A DNA stretch of 52,753 bases, taken from positions 1 to 52,753 of the forward strand of contig CAJUSG010000011.1 in the NCBI GenBank assembly GCA_910589085.1, in the 5' to 3' direction. Below, one piece after another: positions 32,493-42,900 of the stretch; the first letter of the stretch is position 1; every line of letters starts with the position of its first letter. The translations under genes and the position numbers were made by a program. Source of the stretch: an uncultured Oscillospiraceae bacterium. GTDB taxonomy: Bacteria; Bacillota; Clostridia; Oscillospirales; Oscillospiraceae. The notes under the pieces were generated by a model, which was given only the letters and a program-made list of their open reading frames with translations, was not told the DNA's origin and did not search any database.

Positions 32493-32536
32493 GTAAGGAA
32501 TTACCGGCTGACAGTGAGGCCGAAGGAGGAATTGCA

Positions 32537-34015
32537 GTGGAAGATCGCAAAATCTATGAGGATATTGCGCTCCGTACCGAGGGCGATATCTACATCGGCG
32601 TCGTGGGGCCGGTCCGGACAGGAAAATCCACCTTTATCAAGCGTTTTATGGAGACGCTGGTGATCCCCAACATCGAGAACGTCTACCGCCGGGAGCGGGC
32701 CCGGGACGAACTGCCCCAGAGCGGCTCCGGCCGGACCATCATGACGGCGGAGCCCAAATTTGTCCCCGAGGAGGCGGTAGCGGTACAGGTGGACGGGGGC
32801 GCGGCCTTCCAGATGCGGATGATCGACTGCGTGGGCTACATGGTAGACGGCGCGGTGGGGCAGCTGGAGGGAGAGAACGAGCGAATGGTGACCACGCCCT
32901 GGTTTGACCATGAGATTCCCATGGCGGAGGCGGCGGAGATCGGCACTCGGAAGGTGATCTCGGAGCACTCCACCATCGGCGTGGTGGTCACCACCGACGG
33001 CACTATTACCGATATCCCCCGGGAGGAATACCTGGAGGCGGAGGAGCGGGTCATCTCGGAGCTGAAGGAGCTGGGCAAGCCCTTTGTGGTGCTGCTTAAC
33101 TCCGCCAATCCCACATCGGAGCGGGCCCGGGCCATCCGGTCGGACATCGCCCAGCGGTACGATGTGACCTGTGTGGCGGCCAACTGCCTGGAGCTGGACC
33201 AGGAGGAGATCAACGCCATTTTAAAGAGCGTGCTCTACGAATTTCCGGTGAAGGAGCTGGACCTGTTCCTGCCCCCCTGGGTGGACGCTCTGCCCCAGGA
33301 GCACCCCATCAAGGCCGCCCTGTACGCCGCGATCCGGGAGGGGACCGCGCAGCTCCACCGGGTGCGGGACGTGGACAACGCGGTAAGCTCCTTCCGGGAC
33401 TGCGAGGTGGTCAGCGACGCCCGCATCTCCAATATCGACCTGGGCACCGGGGTGTCGGCCGCCTGCCTGGAGCTGCCCCGAGGGCTGTTCTATAACACCC
33501 TGTCCCAGCAGTCTGGTTTCGAGATCAGCGACGACGGCGACCTGATGGCTCTGCTGACGGAATTGGCGGGGGTGAAGCGGGCCTACGACAAGGTGGCCGA
33601 CGCCCTCCAGCAGGTGGAGGAGACGGGCTACGGCATAGTGGTGCCCCCCATCGACTCCCTGGTGCTGGAGGAGCCTGAGATTATGAAGCAGGGGGGACGG
33701 TACGGCGTGCGGCTGAAGGCCAGTGCCCCCTCCATCCATATGATCCGCGCCGATATTGAGACCGAGGTGTCCCCCATTGTGGGGGGCGAGAAACAGAGTG
33801 AGGACATGATAAACTATCTCCTCCAGGAGTACGAGGGGGACTCCAGCCGCATCTGGGAGGCCAACATCTTTGGAAAATCCCTCCATGAGCTGGTAAACGA
33901 GGACCTGAATTCCAAGATCAACCGTATGCCGGAGGACGCCCGCACCAAGCTGCGTGAGACCCTCCAGCGGATTATCAACGAGGGCTCCGGCGGCCTGATC
34001 TGCATTATTCTGTAA
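32537..34015 (+). CDS. spoIVA: Stage IV sporulation protein A, spore-coat basement ATPase
   Basis: An ATP-hydrolysing cytoskeletal protein that polymerises around the forespore in the mother cell and forms the base of the coat. Its 492 residues are the same as I recall for Bacillus subtilis SpoIVA. The Walker A loop GPVRTGKST is at 24-32 and RMIDCVGYMVDGA is a Walker B-like strand. Other conserved stretches are EHSTIGVVVTTDGTI, KPFVVLLNSANP, and the C-terminal GSGGLICIIL, which in Bacillus binds SpoVM. The start is GTG at 32537, with AAGGAGGA seven bases upstream and homology beginning here. The long in-frame ORF upstream of it is non-conserved. Strong stem-loop after the stop. Confidence 0.97.
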   Translation: MEDRKIYEDIALRTEGDIYIGVVGPVRTGKSTFIKRFMETLVIPNIENVYRRERARDELPQSGSGRTIMTAEPKFVPEEAVAVQVDGGAAFQMRMIDCVGYMVDGAVGQLEGENERMVTTPWFDHEIPMAEAAEIGTRKVISEHSTIGVVVTTDGTITDIPREEYLEAEERVISELKELGKPFVVLLNSANPTSERARAIRSDIAQRYDVTCVAANCLELDQEEINAILKSVLYEFPVKELDLFLPPWVDALPQEHPIKAALYAAIREGTAQLHRVRDVDNAVSSFRDCEVVSDARISNIDLGTGVSAACLELPRGLFYNTLSQQSGFEISDDGDLMALLTELAGVKRAYDKVADALQQVEETGYGIVVPPIDSLVLEEPEIMKQGGRYGVRLKASAPSIHMIRADIETEVSPIVGGEKQSEDMINYLLQEYEGDSSRIWEANIFGKSLHELVNEDLNSKINRMPEDARTKLRETLQRIINEGSGGLICIIL

Positions 34016-34021
34016 TCATCT

Positions 34022-34048
34022 CAGCCCCTGCCCGCCGGGCAGGGGCTG
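34022..34048 (+). terminator. Terminator of spoIVA
   Basis: A perfect 13-bp stem CAGCCCCTGCCCG/CGGGCAGGGGCTG around a single-base nominal loop, followed by CTTTG. Confidence 0.8.
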
Positions 34049-34103
34049 CTTTGTGCCCGGGTGCAGGCCTCAGATGGGATAATATCCTGGGGCAATTTTG
34101 CAA

Positions 34104-34138
34104 AGTGGATTGACAGAGAGGAAGATTTCCACTAAAAT
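34104..34138 (+). promoter_or_regulatory. Promoter of the NhaC-type gene, flanked by an inverted repeat
   Basis: TTGACA (34110-34115) and TAAAAT (34133-34138), 17 bases apart. AGTGGA (34104-34109) and TCCACT (34128-34133) form an inverted repeat around the -35 and spacer, suggesting a repressor site. Confidence 0.75.
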
Positions 34139-34172
34139 AAGAGGAACTTGGGAGAAAAAGGGGGATCCATTC

Positions 34173-35495
34173 ATGGATCAAAAAGAGAAAAAAATAAAGC
34201 AGAATCCCGCGGCGTTGCTGCCGATTTTGGTGTTTCTGGCGCTTTACCTGGGCATGGGCCTGATCTTTGAGTACGTCCTGCGCATTGAGATGGCCTTCTA
34301 CAACATCCCCATTGTGGTGGTGTTCATGGTGGCCCTGCTGGTGGCCTGCCTGCAAAACCGGGAGCTGAAGTTTGACGACAAGCTGGCCGTTATGGCCCAG
34401 GGCGTTGGGGACAAAAACATTATGACCATGATCCTCATCTTCCTGGTGGCCGGTGTGTTTGTGGGGGTCACCGGGCGGAGCAGCGCCGAGGCAGTGGCCT
34501 ACTTCCTGTTGTCCGTCACCCCCGCCTGGGCCTCTGTGGCGGTGCTGTTTGTGGCCGCCTGCTTTGTGTCCACCGCTATGGGAACTTCGGTGGGCACCAT
34601 TACTCTCATTACCCCCATCGCCGCAGCGGTGTCCAACGTATCCGGCTTTTCGATGGCCCTGTGTGTGAGCTCCGTGATGGGCGGGGCGATGTTTGGAGAT
34701 AACCTGTCCTTCATCTCTGACACCACCATTGCCGCCTGCAATACCCAGGGCTGTGAGATGCGGGACAAATTCAGGGCCAACTTTAAGATTGCCCTGCCCG
34801 CCGCCATTCTGACCCTGGCTGTGATTCTGATCCAGTCCCTCAGCGCGGGTGTGGGTCAGATTGATATCCCGGACTATAATTTGCTGCTGCTGGTTCCCTA
34901 TGTGCTGGTTCTGATCGGCGGAATTGCCGGACTGAACGTGTTTGTGGTGCTGCTGGTAGGGATTCTGGCCGGGGTGGCCATCGTACTTCCCACCGGGACC
35001 ATCGACTTTATGGGGCTGTTGGGGAGCATGGGCTCCGGGGCCTCGGGCATGTTCGAGACCATCATGGTCACCATTCTGGTGTCGTCCATGTGCGCCCTGA
35101 TCCGGGAGTTTGGCGGCTTCGAGGCCCTGCTGGCCTTTATCCGCTGGATGTTTAAGGGCCGTGTGGGCGGACGGCTGGGTGTAGGCCTGCTGGTGGGGGC
35201 TATGGATATCGCCACCGCCAACAACACCGTGGCAATCGTCATGGCCGGCCCCATCGCCAAGGAGATCAGCGAGGAATATGGCATTACCCCCAGAGAGTCC
35301 GCCTCCCTGCTGGACACCTTCTCCTGTGTGTTCCAGGGCATCATCCCCTACGGCGCCCAGATGCTGGTGGCAATCACCGCTTCCGGCGGCGTGGTGACCG
35401 CCTTTCAGATCATGCCCTGTCTGTACTACCCCTACCTGCTAGCCTTGGCCTGTGTGGTCTATATCCTGGTAGGCGCGGGGAAGAAAAAGGGTTAA
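34173..35495 (+). CDS. Na+/H+ antiporter, NhaC family
   Basis: A 440-residue membrane protein with about 12 hydrophobic helices. Family features include AACFVSTAMGTSVGTITLITP, SSVMGGAMFGDNLSFISDTT (a characteristic NhaC stretch) and ATANNTVAIVMAGPIAKEIS in the second half, which mirrors the first (inverted-repeat architecture). It exchanges sodium for protons or transports a related ion or organic cation; members of this group also include malate/lactate antiporters, so the substrate is an inference. ATG at 34173 has GGGGGA upstream. Consensus promoter 35 bases before the start codon and a stem-loop after the stop. Confidence 0.88.
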   Translation: MDQKEKKIKQNPAALLPILVFLALYLGMGLIFEYVLRIEMAFYNIPIVVVFMVALLVACLQNRELKFDDKLAVMAQGVGDKNIMTMILIFLVAGVFVGVTGRSSAEAVAYFLLSVTPAWASVAVLFVAACFVSTAMGTSVGTITLITPIAAAVSNVSGFSMALCVSSVMGGAMFGDNLSFISDTTIAACNTQGCEMRDKFRANFKIALPAAILTLAVILIQSLSAGVGQIDIPDYNLLLLVPYVLVLIGGIAGLNVFVVLLVGILAGVAIVLPTGTIDFMGLLGSMGSGASGMFETIMVTILVSSMCALIREFGGFEALLAFIRWMFKGRVGGRLGVGLLVGAMDIATANNTVAIVMAGPIAKEISEEYGITPRESASLLDTFSCVFQGIIPYGAQMLVAITASGGVVTAFQIMPCLYYPYLLALACVVYILVGAGKKKG

Positions 35496-35509
35496 AAGAA
35501 CCGCTCAGC

Positions 35510-35542
35510 TCCCGCCGCGGCCAGTCCGCAGCGGGACTTTTT
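35510..35542 (+). terminator. Terminator of the NhaC-type gene
   Basis: TCCCGCCGC pairs with GCAGCGGGA (one mismatch) around a 9-base loop, followed by CTTTTT. Confidence 0.7.
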
Positions 35543-35645
35543 CTGCCGGAAGAGAAACAAAAATTTTTTTGAAAAAAAGAGGAATCCAGGAAGATATTTC
35601 GTATAAGTAATCGTAACCAGAATACATATCAGGGAGGGACTGTTC

Positions 35646-36650
35646 ATGACGCTGCGGGAACAGCTGCAGGCGCGGGAGGAGGCCATGCTGTCCCCACTGG
35701 CCTGCCGGTCGTCTCAGAGCAGGGGCAGAGCCCGGCCGGAGGAGGAGTGCGCCGTCCGGACGCCCTTTCAGCGGGACACCGACCGCATTGTATACTCCAA
35801 GGCGTTCCGGAGGCTGAAGCACAAAACCCAGGTGTTCCTCCAGCCAGAGGGGGACCACTACCGCACCCGGATGACCCACACCCTGGAGGTCTCCCGCATC
35901 GCCCGCACTATGGCCCGGGCTCTATTCCTCAATGAAGACCTCACCGAAGCCATCGCGCTGGGCCACGACCTGGGCCACACCCCCTTCGGCCACGCTGGAG
36001 AGCGGCTGCTGAACGAGGTTATGCCCAGCGGCTTCGCCCACTACCAGCAGTCTGTCCGGGTGGTGGAGCGGCTGGAGAAGGAGGGCGCGGGGCTGAACCT
36101 CACCTGGGAGGTGCGCAACGGGATTGTCTGCCATACCAAGGGGGCCCCTGCCGCCACCCTGGAGGGACAGATTGTCCGCCTGGCTGACCATATCGCCTAC
36201 ATCAACCACGATATTGAGGACGCCCTCCGGGGCGGGATCATTTATCCGATGGATATCCCGCTGGATATCTCCCATGTGCTGGGCTTTACCCACAGCAGAC
36301 GAATCAACACCCTGGTTTCCGACGCCATCCAGGCCAGCCAGGGACAGGAGGCGATCCGGCAGTCCCCCGAGGTGGGGGAGGCCATGATGGCCCTGAAGGA
36401 GTTTATGTTTGCCAATGTGTATACCAACCCCATGGCCAAGGGGGAAGAGGGGAAGGCCCAGGATATGCTCCGCCGGCTGTTTGAATATTTTCAGGTGAAC
36501 CCTGACGAGCTGCCCGAGGACTTCCAGGTCATCCGGGCGGAGGAGGGGATCGACAGGGCGGTGTGCGACTATATCGCCGGCATGACCGATCCGTTTGCGG
36601 TGGATACCTTTCAGTCGCTGTTCATCCCCAAGGGGTGGACGGTGATGTAG
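35646..36650 (+). CDS. dGTPase-like HD-domain triphosphohydrolase
   Basis: A 334-residue HD hydrolase that removes triphosphate from dGTP or a related dNTP. Motifs: SKAFRRLKHKTQVF, HTLEVSRIARTMARAL (first His), GHDLGHTPFGHAGE (the HD pair) and RLADHIAYINHDIEDALRGG (last Asp). This is the full set of the deoxyguanosinetriphosphate triphosphohydrolase-like family, in its shorter Firmicute form. The gene lies directly upstream of dnaG-rpoD, an order seen in many Clostridia. ATG at 35646 follows GGGAGGG. It may share a transcript with dnaG, 79 bases downstream. Confidence 0.93.
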   Translation: MTLREQLQAREEAMLSPLACRSSQSRGRARPEEECAVRTPFQRDTDRIVYSKAFRRLKHKTQVFLQPEGDHYRTRMTHTLEVSRIARTMARALFLNEDLTEAIALGHDLGHTPFGHAGERLLNEVMPSGFAHYQQSVRVVERLEKEGAGLNLTWEVRNGIVCHTKGAPAATLEGQIVRLADHIAYINHDIEDALRGGIIYPMDIPLDISHVLGFTHSRRINTLVSDAIQASQGQEAIRQSPEVGEAMMALKEFMFANVYTNPMAKGEEGKAQDMLRRLFEYFQVNPDELPEDFQVIRAEEGIDRAVCDYIAGMTDPFAVDTFQSLFIPKGWTVM

Positions 36651-36729
36651 AAATACCGCCAGTCGCAGGTTTGTGGATAAAATTGGGATATTTTTACCCC
36701 AAAGCGGATACAAATAGGAGGGAAAACCC

Positions 36730-38490
36730 TTGCCCTTACCCGATCGATTTTTGGACGAGCTGCTGGCTCGGACCGACATTGTAGACCTGGTGTCTGAGAC
36801 AGTACGGCTGACCAAAAAGGGAAACAGCTACTGGGGCTGCTGTCCCTTCCACAGCGAAAAGACCCCCTCCTTTCATGTGGTGCCCGACCGCCAGATGTAC
36901 AAGTGCTTCGGCTGCGGCAAGGGGGGCGGCGCCATCAACTATGTGATGGAATTGGAAAATCTGCCCTTCCGGGATGCGGTGGCCGTGCTGGCCCAGCGTG
37001 TGGGGATGCAGGTGCCCGAGTTTGGCGGCTCCTCTGCCGGGATGCGGGAGCGCCGGGACAAGATTCTGGAGATGAACAGACAGGCTGCCCGGACCTTTCA
37101 TCGCTGGCTCAACGGCCCGGAGGGGAGCGAGGGGCTGGACTACCTCCGCCGGCGGGGGCTGTCAAGAGCCACGCTGACCAATTTCGGCCTGGGCTTTGCC
37201 CCCAACCGGTGGGACGGCCTTATCACTGAGCTGTCCGCCCAGGGGTACGACAAGCGGGACCTGCTGGACGCCGGTCTGGCCGTGAGCAATAAGGACGGAC
37301 GGATCTATGACCGCTTCCGCAACCGGGTGATGTTCCCCATTATTGATGTGCGGGGGAACGTGATCGGCTTCGGCGGCCGGGTGATGGACGACGCGACCCC
37401 AAAATACCTTAACTCGCCGGACACCCTGGTGTACAACAAAAGCCGCAATGTCTTTGCCCTGAACCGGGCCAAGACATCCAAAGCCGGCCGGGTCATTTTG
37501 ACGGAGGGGTATATGGACACCATCGCCCTCCACCAAGCGGGCTTTGACAGCGCGGTGGCCTCTCTGGGCACCGCGCTGACGGAGGAGCATGGCCAGCTGC
37601 TTGCCAGATATTTTAAAGAGGCGGTCATCGCCTACGACGGAGACGGGGCGGGCGTGGCGGCCGCCCAGCGGGCCATTCCGCTGTTGGAGAAGGCGGGACT
37701 GAAGGTGAAGGTCCTGCGGATGCAGGGGGCCAAAGACCCGGACGAGTTCATCAAGGCTTATGGCCGGGAGGCCTTTGCCAGGCTGCTGGATCAGAGCGAA
37801 AACCAGGTGGATTACCGCCTGGCCCAGCTGCGGAAAAAGTTCGATCTGAACGACGACGGCCAGAAGGTGGCCTTCCTTCAGGAGGCGGCCCAGCTGATAT
37901 CTGCCCTGCACAGCGCGGTGGAGCGGGAGATCTATGGGGGCCATGCCGCTCAGGCGGCGGGCGTAACGCCTGAAGCTATGCAGCTGGAGGTGCAGCGGGC
38001 GCTGAACGGCCGGCTGCGCAAGGCAAAAAAACAGCAGGAGCGCCGGGACCTGACCCCGGTCAGCCAGCTCCAGCCCAGGGCCCGGGGCCTGCGGTATGAG
38101 AATATCCGTTCCGCCCGGGCGGAGGAGGGGCTGCTCCGTCTGCTTATGCTGGACCCCGGTCTGGCGGGGCAGATGGGCGGAATTACAGGGGAGGAGTTCT
38201 CTTCCCCACTGCTGGGCCGGGCCTTCGACTGTCTGCGCAGCCGGGCCGGAGAGGGGCTGTCTACCCAGCTGGCCGCCCTGGCCGGCGTGTTTACCGGGGA
38301 GGAGATGGACCATCTGGCTCAGGTGGCGGCTCAGCCCGAGTCGGTGGCCAACAGCGGCCGGGCTATTCAGGACTACATATCCCTCATCCGCGGCGAGAAG
38401 CTGCTGCGGGAGGGGGAGGAGGACAGTCTTTTGCTGGCCGTACAGAAAAAATATCAACAGAAGAAAGCATATATGGAGGAGACAACATGA
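36730..38490 (+). CDS. dnaG: DNA primase
   Basis: Makes RNA primers at the replication fork. The length of 586 residues is normal. The zinc-binding domain has the CHC2 motif with Cys38, His41, Cys59 and Cys62 (CCPFHSEKTPSFH and KCFGCGKGGGAI). The polymerase/TOPRIM domain contains VMFPIIDVRGNVIGFGGRVM, VILTEGYMDTIALHQAGFDS and AYDGDGAGVAAA. A helicase-binding C-terminal region follows. The start is TTG at 36730, chosen for AGGAGGG eight bases upstream and the correct N-terminus. The stop overlaps rpoD by four bases (ATGA), the conserved dnaG-rpoD macromolecular-synthesis operon. Confidence 0.96.
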   Translation: MPLPDRFLDELLARTDIVDLVSETVRLTKKGNSYWGCCPFHSEKTPSFHVVPDRQMYKCFGCGKGGGAINYVMELENLPFRDAVAVLAQRVGMQVPEFGGSSAGMRERRDKILEMNRQAARTFHRWLNGPEGSEGLDYLRRRGLSRATLTNFGLGFAPNRWDGLITELSAQGYDKRDLLDAGLAVSNKDGRIYDRFRNRVMFPIIDVRGNVIGFGGRVMDDATPKYLNSPDTLVYNKSRNVFALNRAKTSKAGRVILTEGYMDTIALHQAGFDSAVASLGTALTEEHGQLLARYFKEAVIAYDGDGAGVAAAQRAIPLLEKAGLKVKVLRMQGAKDPDEFIKAYGREAFARLLDQSENQVDYRLAQLRKKFDLNDDGQKVAFLQEAAQLISALHSAVEREIYGGHAAQAAGVTPEAMQLEVQRALNGRLRKAKKQQERRDLTPVSQLQPRARGLRYENIRSARAEEGLLRLLMLDPGLAGQMGGITGEEFSSPLLGRAFDCLRSRAGEGLSTQLAALAGVFTGEEMDHLAQVAAQPESVANSGRAIQDYISLIRGEKLLREGEEDSLLLAVQKKYQQKKAYMEETT

Positions 38491-39803
38491 GCACCAAAAA
38501 GAAAGACAACACCATCGGCGAGATGATCCTGGAGAAGAGAGAGAAACAGACCGATATCCAGGCCCGCATGGAGACCGGCAAGGTGGAGATTATGAAGGTG
38601 GTGGAGGGCATCCCCGGAGCGGAGAAGCTGGGGGAGCTGATTGAGCGCGGCAAAAAGAAGGGCAATCTCTCCTCCTCTGAACTGCTGGATGTGCTGGAGG
38701 ACATGGAGCTGGGCACTGAGCAGATGGATAAAATTTACGATACCCTGGAGAATCTGGGCATCGACACCGTGGGGGAGGACTACATCCCTGACCTGGCCGA
38801 TACCGTTGAGCCCCCTGTGGAGGAGATGGAGGAGATCAGCGAGGAGGAGATTGTAGACCCCAACGCGCTGATGGACACCTTTGGCACCGACGACCCGGTG
38901 CGCATGTATCTGAAGGAGATCGGCAAGGTGAATCTGCTCACCTCCGAGGAGGAGGTGGAGCTGGCCCAGGCCATGACCGCCGGCAACGAGGCCCAGGCCC
39001 AGCTGAACGAGCTGAAGGAGGCGGGGGAGGAGATCCCGGAGGAGCTGCGCATTGAGCTGGAGAAGACCATTAAAAAGGGTGAAAAGGCCCGCCAGCGGCT
39101 GGCTGAGGCCAATCTGCGGCTGGTGGTGTCCATCGCCAAGCGGTATGTGGGCCGTGGTATGCAGTTCCTGGACCTGATTCAGGAGGGCAACCTGGGTCTG
39201 ATTAAGGCAGTGGAGAAGTTTGACTATGTAAAGGGCTTTAAATTCTCCACTTACGCCACCTGGTGGATTCGTCAGGCTATCACCAGGGCCATTGCCGATC
39301 AGGCCCGTACCATCCGCATCCCGGTCCATATGGTGGAGACCATAAACAAGGTGATCCGGGTCTCCCGTCAGCTGCTCCAGGAGCTGGGCCACGACCCCTC
39401 CGCCGAGGAGATCGCCGAGGAGATGAACATGCCCGCCGAGCGTGTGCGGGAGATTATGAAAATCGCCCAGGAGCCTGTGAGCCTGGAGACCCCCATCGGC
39501 GAGGAGGAGGACTCCCACCTGGGCGACTTCATCCCGGACGAGGATGCATCCGAGCCTGCGGAAGCGGCCTCCTTCACCCTGCTGAAGGAGCAGCTGGTGG
39601 AGGTGTTGTCTACCCTCACCCCCCGGGAGGAGAAGGTGCTCAAACTCCGCTTCGGCATTGAGGACGGCCGCACCCGCACCCTGGAGGAGGTTGGCAAGGA
39701 GTTCAACGTCACCAGGGAGCGCATCCGTCAGATTGAGGCCAAGGCGCTGAGAAAGCTGCGCCATCCCTCCCGGAGCAAGAAGCTGAAGGACTTTTTGAAC
39801 TGA
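38487..39803 (+). CDS. rpoD: Primary RNA polymerase sigma factor (sigma-A)
   Basis: Housekeeping sigma factor of 438 residues. Region 1.2 starts DDPVRMYLKEIGKVNLLTS. Region 2 has NLRLVVSIAKRYVGRGMQFL, LDLIQEGNLGLIKAVEKFDY and the -10-recognising FSTYATWWIRQAITRAIADQ. Region 3 begins HMVETINKVIRVSRQLLQEL. Region 4 has PREEKVLKLRFGIEDG and the helix-turn-helix TLEEVGKEFNVTRERIRQIE. The N-terminus is a charged region 1.1 of moderate length. Overlaps dnaG by four bases. No clear terminator follows; the next gene starts 120 bases on. Confidence 0.97.
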   Translation: MSTKKKDNTIGEMILEKREKQTDIQARMETGKVEIMKVVEGIPGAEKLGELIERGKKKGNLSSSELLDVLEDMELGTEQMDKIYDTLENLGIDTVGEDYIPDLADTVEPPVEEMEEISEEEIVDPNALMDTFGTDDPVRMYLKEIGKVNLLTSEEEVELAQAMTAGNEAQAQLNELKEAGEEIPEELRIELEKTIKKGEKARQRLAEANLRLVVSIAKRYVGRGMQFLDLIQEGNLGLIKAVEKFDYVKGFKFSTYATWWIRQAITRAIADQARTIRIPVHMVETINKVIRVSRQLLQELGHDPSAEEIAEEMNMPAERVREIMKIAQEPVSLETPIGEEEDSHLGDFIPDEDASEPAEAASFTLLKEQLVEVLSTLTPREEKVLKLRFGIEDGRTRTLEEVGKEFNVTRERIRQIEAKALRKLRHPSRSKKLKDFLN

Positions 39804-39923
39804 GCAGGGCAGGACGACCCGGCCCGCCGTTACAATAGGGAGAAGATTCGGAAAGCGGCGCGCCGGGGCCGTCGCGCCCTACAGAACGGCCCATTTAGAA
39901 ACACAGAAAGGAAGCGAATCGCA

Positions 39924-42900
39924 ATGGCAGACGAGCAGAGCAAAAACCCGGAGTTCCTTGACCAGGGCTCCATGATGATCTACATTGATCCCAAGTTGAT
40001 GAGCAGCCTGAACGATATGGCGGAGAAGAAGCAGGAGGACCTGAAGGCGCTTCAGGCGGCCGCTGAGGACGGCGACCTGGATGCGCAGTACCGGCTGGGC
40101 CGCAGTTACTACTATGGGGAGGACGGCGCGCCCAAGGATGGGGAACAGGCCTTCCAGTGGTTCAGCCGGGCTGCCGACGGGGACAGTATCGCCGCCCAGT
40201 ACTATCTGGGACTGTGCTATATTCGGGGTGTGGGCACCGAGAAGGATATGGTTCGGGCGGTGGAGCTGTTTTCCGGCGCGGCGGCGGAGGGCTATATGCC
40301 CGCCGTATGTGAGCTGGGGCTGTGCTACGAGCTGGGCCACGGGGTAGAGATGGACAAGGGAAAGGCCGCCGAGCTCTATCAGGAGGGGGCCGATCAGGAT
40401 TATGCCCCCGCCCAGTGCAATCTGGGGTACTTTTACTACCAGGGGATCTACTTTGAGGAGAACAACGACGAGGCGGCGGTGCTCTTTGCCAAGGCGGCCC
40501 AGCAGGGCTATCCCAGGGCCCAGGTGCTGATGGGGGAGTGCTTTGAAAACGGCTACGGGGTGGAAAAGGACCCGGCCAAAGCGATTGAGCTGTACCGGGC
40601 CGCCTATGAGCAGCACTATCCCGACGGGGCCTGTGCCCTGGGCCTGTGCTACGAGTCGGGCACCGGCGTGGAGGAGGACAGGGCGCGGGCGGTGGAGCTG
40701 TACCGTCAGGCGGCCGACCAGGGCTATCCCCCCGCCATGTGCAACCTGGGCTTCTGCTACTATGTGGGCATCGGTACGGAGGAGAAGCCGGAGCTGGCGG
40801 TGGAGTGGTTTGAGAAATCGGCCGAACGGGAGTACCCCCGGGCTCTGCTGCTGCTGGGAGAGTGCTATGACCGGGGATTTGGCGTGGAGCAGAATATGGA
40901 CCGGGCCTTCAAGCTCTACCAGCAGGCGGTGGACAAGGAGTATGTGCCCGCCTACTGTGCCCTGGGCCTGTGTTATGAGCTGGGCCAGGGGGTGGAAAAG
41001 AACCCGGCCAAGGCGGTAGAACTGTACCGCCTGGGGGCCGAGGAGGGGCATACCCGCGCCCAGTGCAATCTGGGCTTCTGCTATTACACTGGGATCGGCG
41101 TGGAGGAGGACAACAGCCAGGCCTTCCAGTGGTTCTCCAAAGCGGCGGAGTCGGGCTATCCCCGGGCCGTCCAGCTGCTGGGAGAGTGCTATGAGAACGG
41201 CTACGGCGTGGAGCAGGACCTGGTCAAGGCCGCCCAGCTGTATACAGAGGCCCACGAGTCCGGATACCCCTCTGCCACCTGCGCTCTGGGGCTGTGCTAT
41301 GAGCTGGGCACCGGCGTGGAAGAGGACAAGGGCCGGGCGGTGGAGCTGTACCGCCAGGCTGCCGAGAAGGGGGACACCCGTGCCCAGTGCAATCTGGGCT
41401 TCTGCTACTACCAGGGCATCGGTGTGGCGGAGGACGATGACGAGGCGGCCAGGTGGTTTGCCAAGGCCGCCGAGGAGGGCTATCCCCGGGCCATGCAGCT
41501 GCTGGGAGAATGCTACGACCGGGGCTATGGCGTGGAGCAGGATATCGGCAGGGCGGTCCAGCTCTATCAGCAGTCCAGCGACAGGGGGTTTGTACCTGCC
41601 ATCTGTGCCCTGGGCCTGTGCTATGAGCTGGGGCGCGGCGTGGAGGAGGACAAGGAGAGAGCGGCGCAGCTCTACCTCCGGGCCGCTGAACGGGGCTACC
41701 CCCGCGCCCAGTGCAACCTGGGCTACTTCTACTATCAGGGCATCCATTTTGAGGAGGACGACGCCGAGGCGGTTAAGTGGTTTTCCAAGGCGGCCCAGCA
41801 GGACTATCCCCGGGCCATCCAGCTGCTGGGGGAGTGCTATGAGAACGGATATGGTGTGGAAAAGGACCAGGTCCGGGCGGTGGAGCTGTACATGAAGGCC
41901 GACGCCCAGGGCTATATCCCCGCCACCTGCGCGTTGGGCGTGTGCTACGAGTACGGCGACGGGGTGGAGCGGGACCTTGGGAAGGCGGTGGAGCTCTACC
42001 GCAAGGCCGCGGAACGGAACTATTCCCGTGCCCAGTGTAATCTGGGGTACTGCTACTACCGGGGAATCGGGGTGGAGGAGAACAACGAGGAGGCCTTCCG
42101 CTGGTTTTCCAAGGCCGCTGAGGACGATTACCCCCGGGCCATGTGCCTTCTGGCTGAGTGCTATGAGAATGGCTATGGCACACAGGAGGACATGGACAAA
42201 GCCGTGGCGCTGTACCGCCGGGCCCACGAGAGGGGCTATGTGCCCGCCACCTGTTCCCTGGGGCTGTGCTATGAGCTGGGGACCGGCGTGGAGGAGGACA
42301 AAGCCAGAGCGGTGGAGCTGTACCGCCAGGCGGCAGAGCGGGGACACGCCCGTTCGCAGTGCAACCTGGGATTCTGCTATTACCGGGGGATCGGTGTGGC
42401 GGAGAACGACGACGAGGCCTTCAAGTGGTTTGAAAAGGCTGCCGCGCAGGACTATCCCCGGGCCATTCAGCTGTTGGGGGAGTGCTATGAGAACGGTTAT
42501 GGCGTAAGGAAAGACGTGTATCAGGCGGCCGAACTGTACCGGAAGGCCCATGACCGGGGCAGCGCCTCGGGCACCTGCTCGCTGGGCCTGTGCTATGAGC
42601 TGGGCCAGGGGGTCACGGAGGACAAGGCTCGCGCGGTGGAACTGTACCGTCAGGCCGCCCAGCGGGGGCTGTCCCGTGCCCAGTGCAACCTGGGCTACTG
42701 CTACTATGAGGGCATCGGGGTGGAGATTGACTACAACGAGGCCTTCCGGTGGTTTTCCAAGTCGGCGGAGGATGAGAACTCCCGTGGCCAGTGTATGCTG
42801 GGGCTGTGCTATGAGCTGGGCCGGGGTGTGGCCGAGGACAAACGGAGGGCCACCGAGTACTACCGTATGGCCGCTGAAAATGGCAATGTTACCGCCATGT

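Noticed and set aside
32027..32536. N-terminal extension of SpoIVA by 170 codons
   Set aside because: The GTG at 32537 has an ideal ribosome site, gives exactly the family length, and the predicted sigma-E promoter lies inside the extension.
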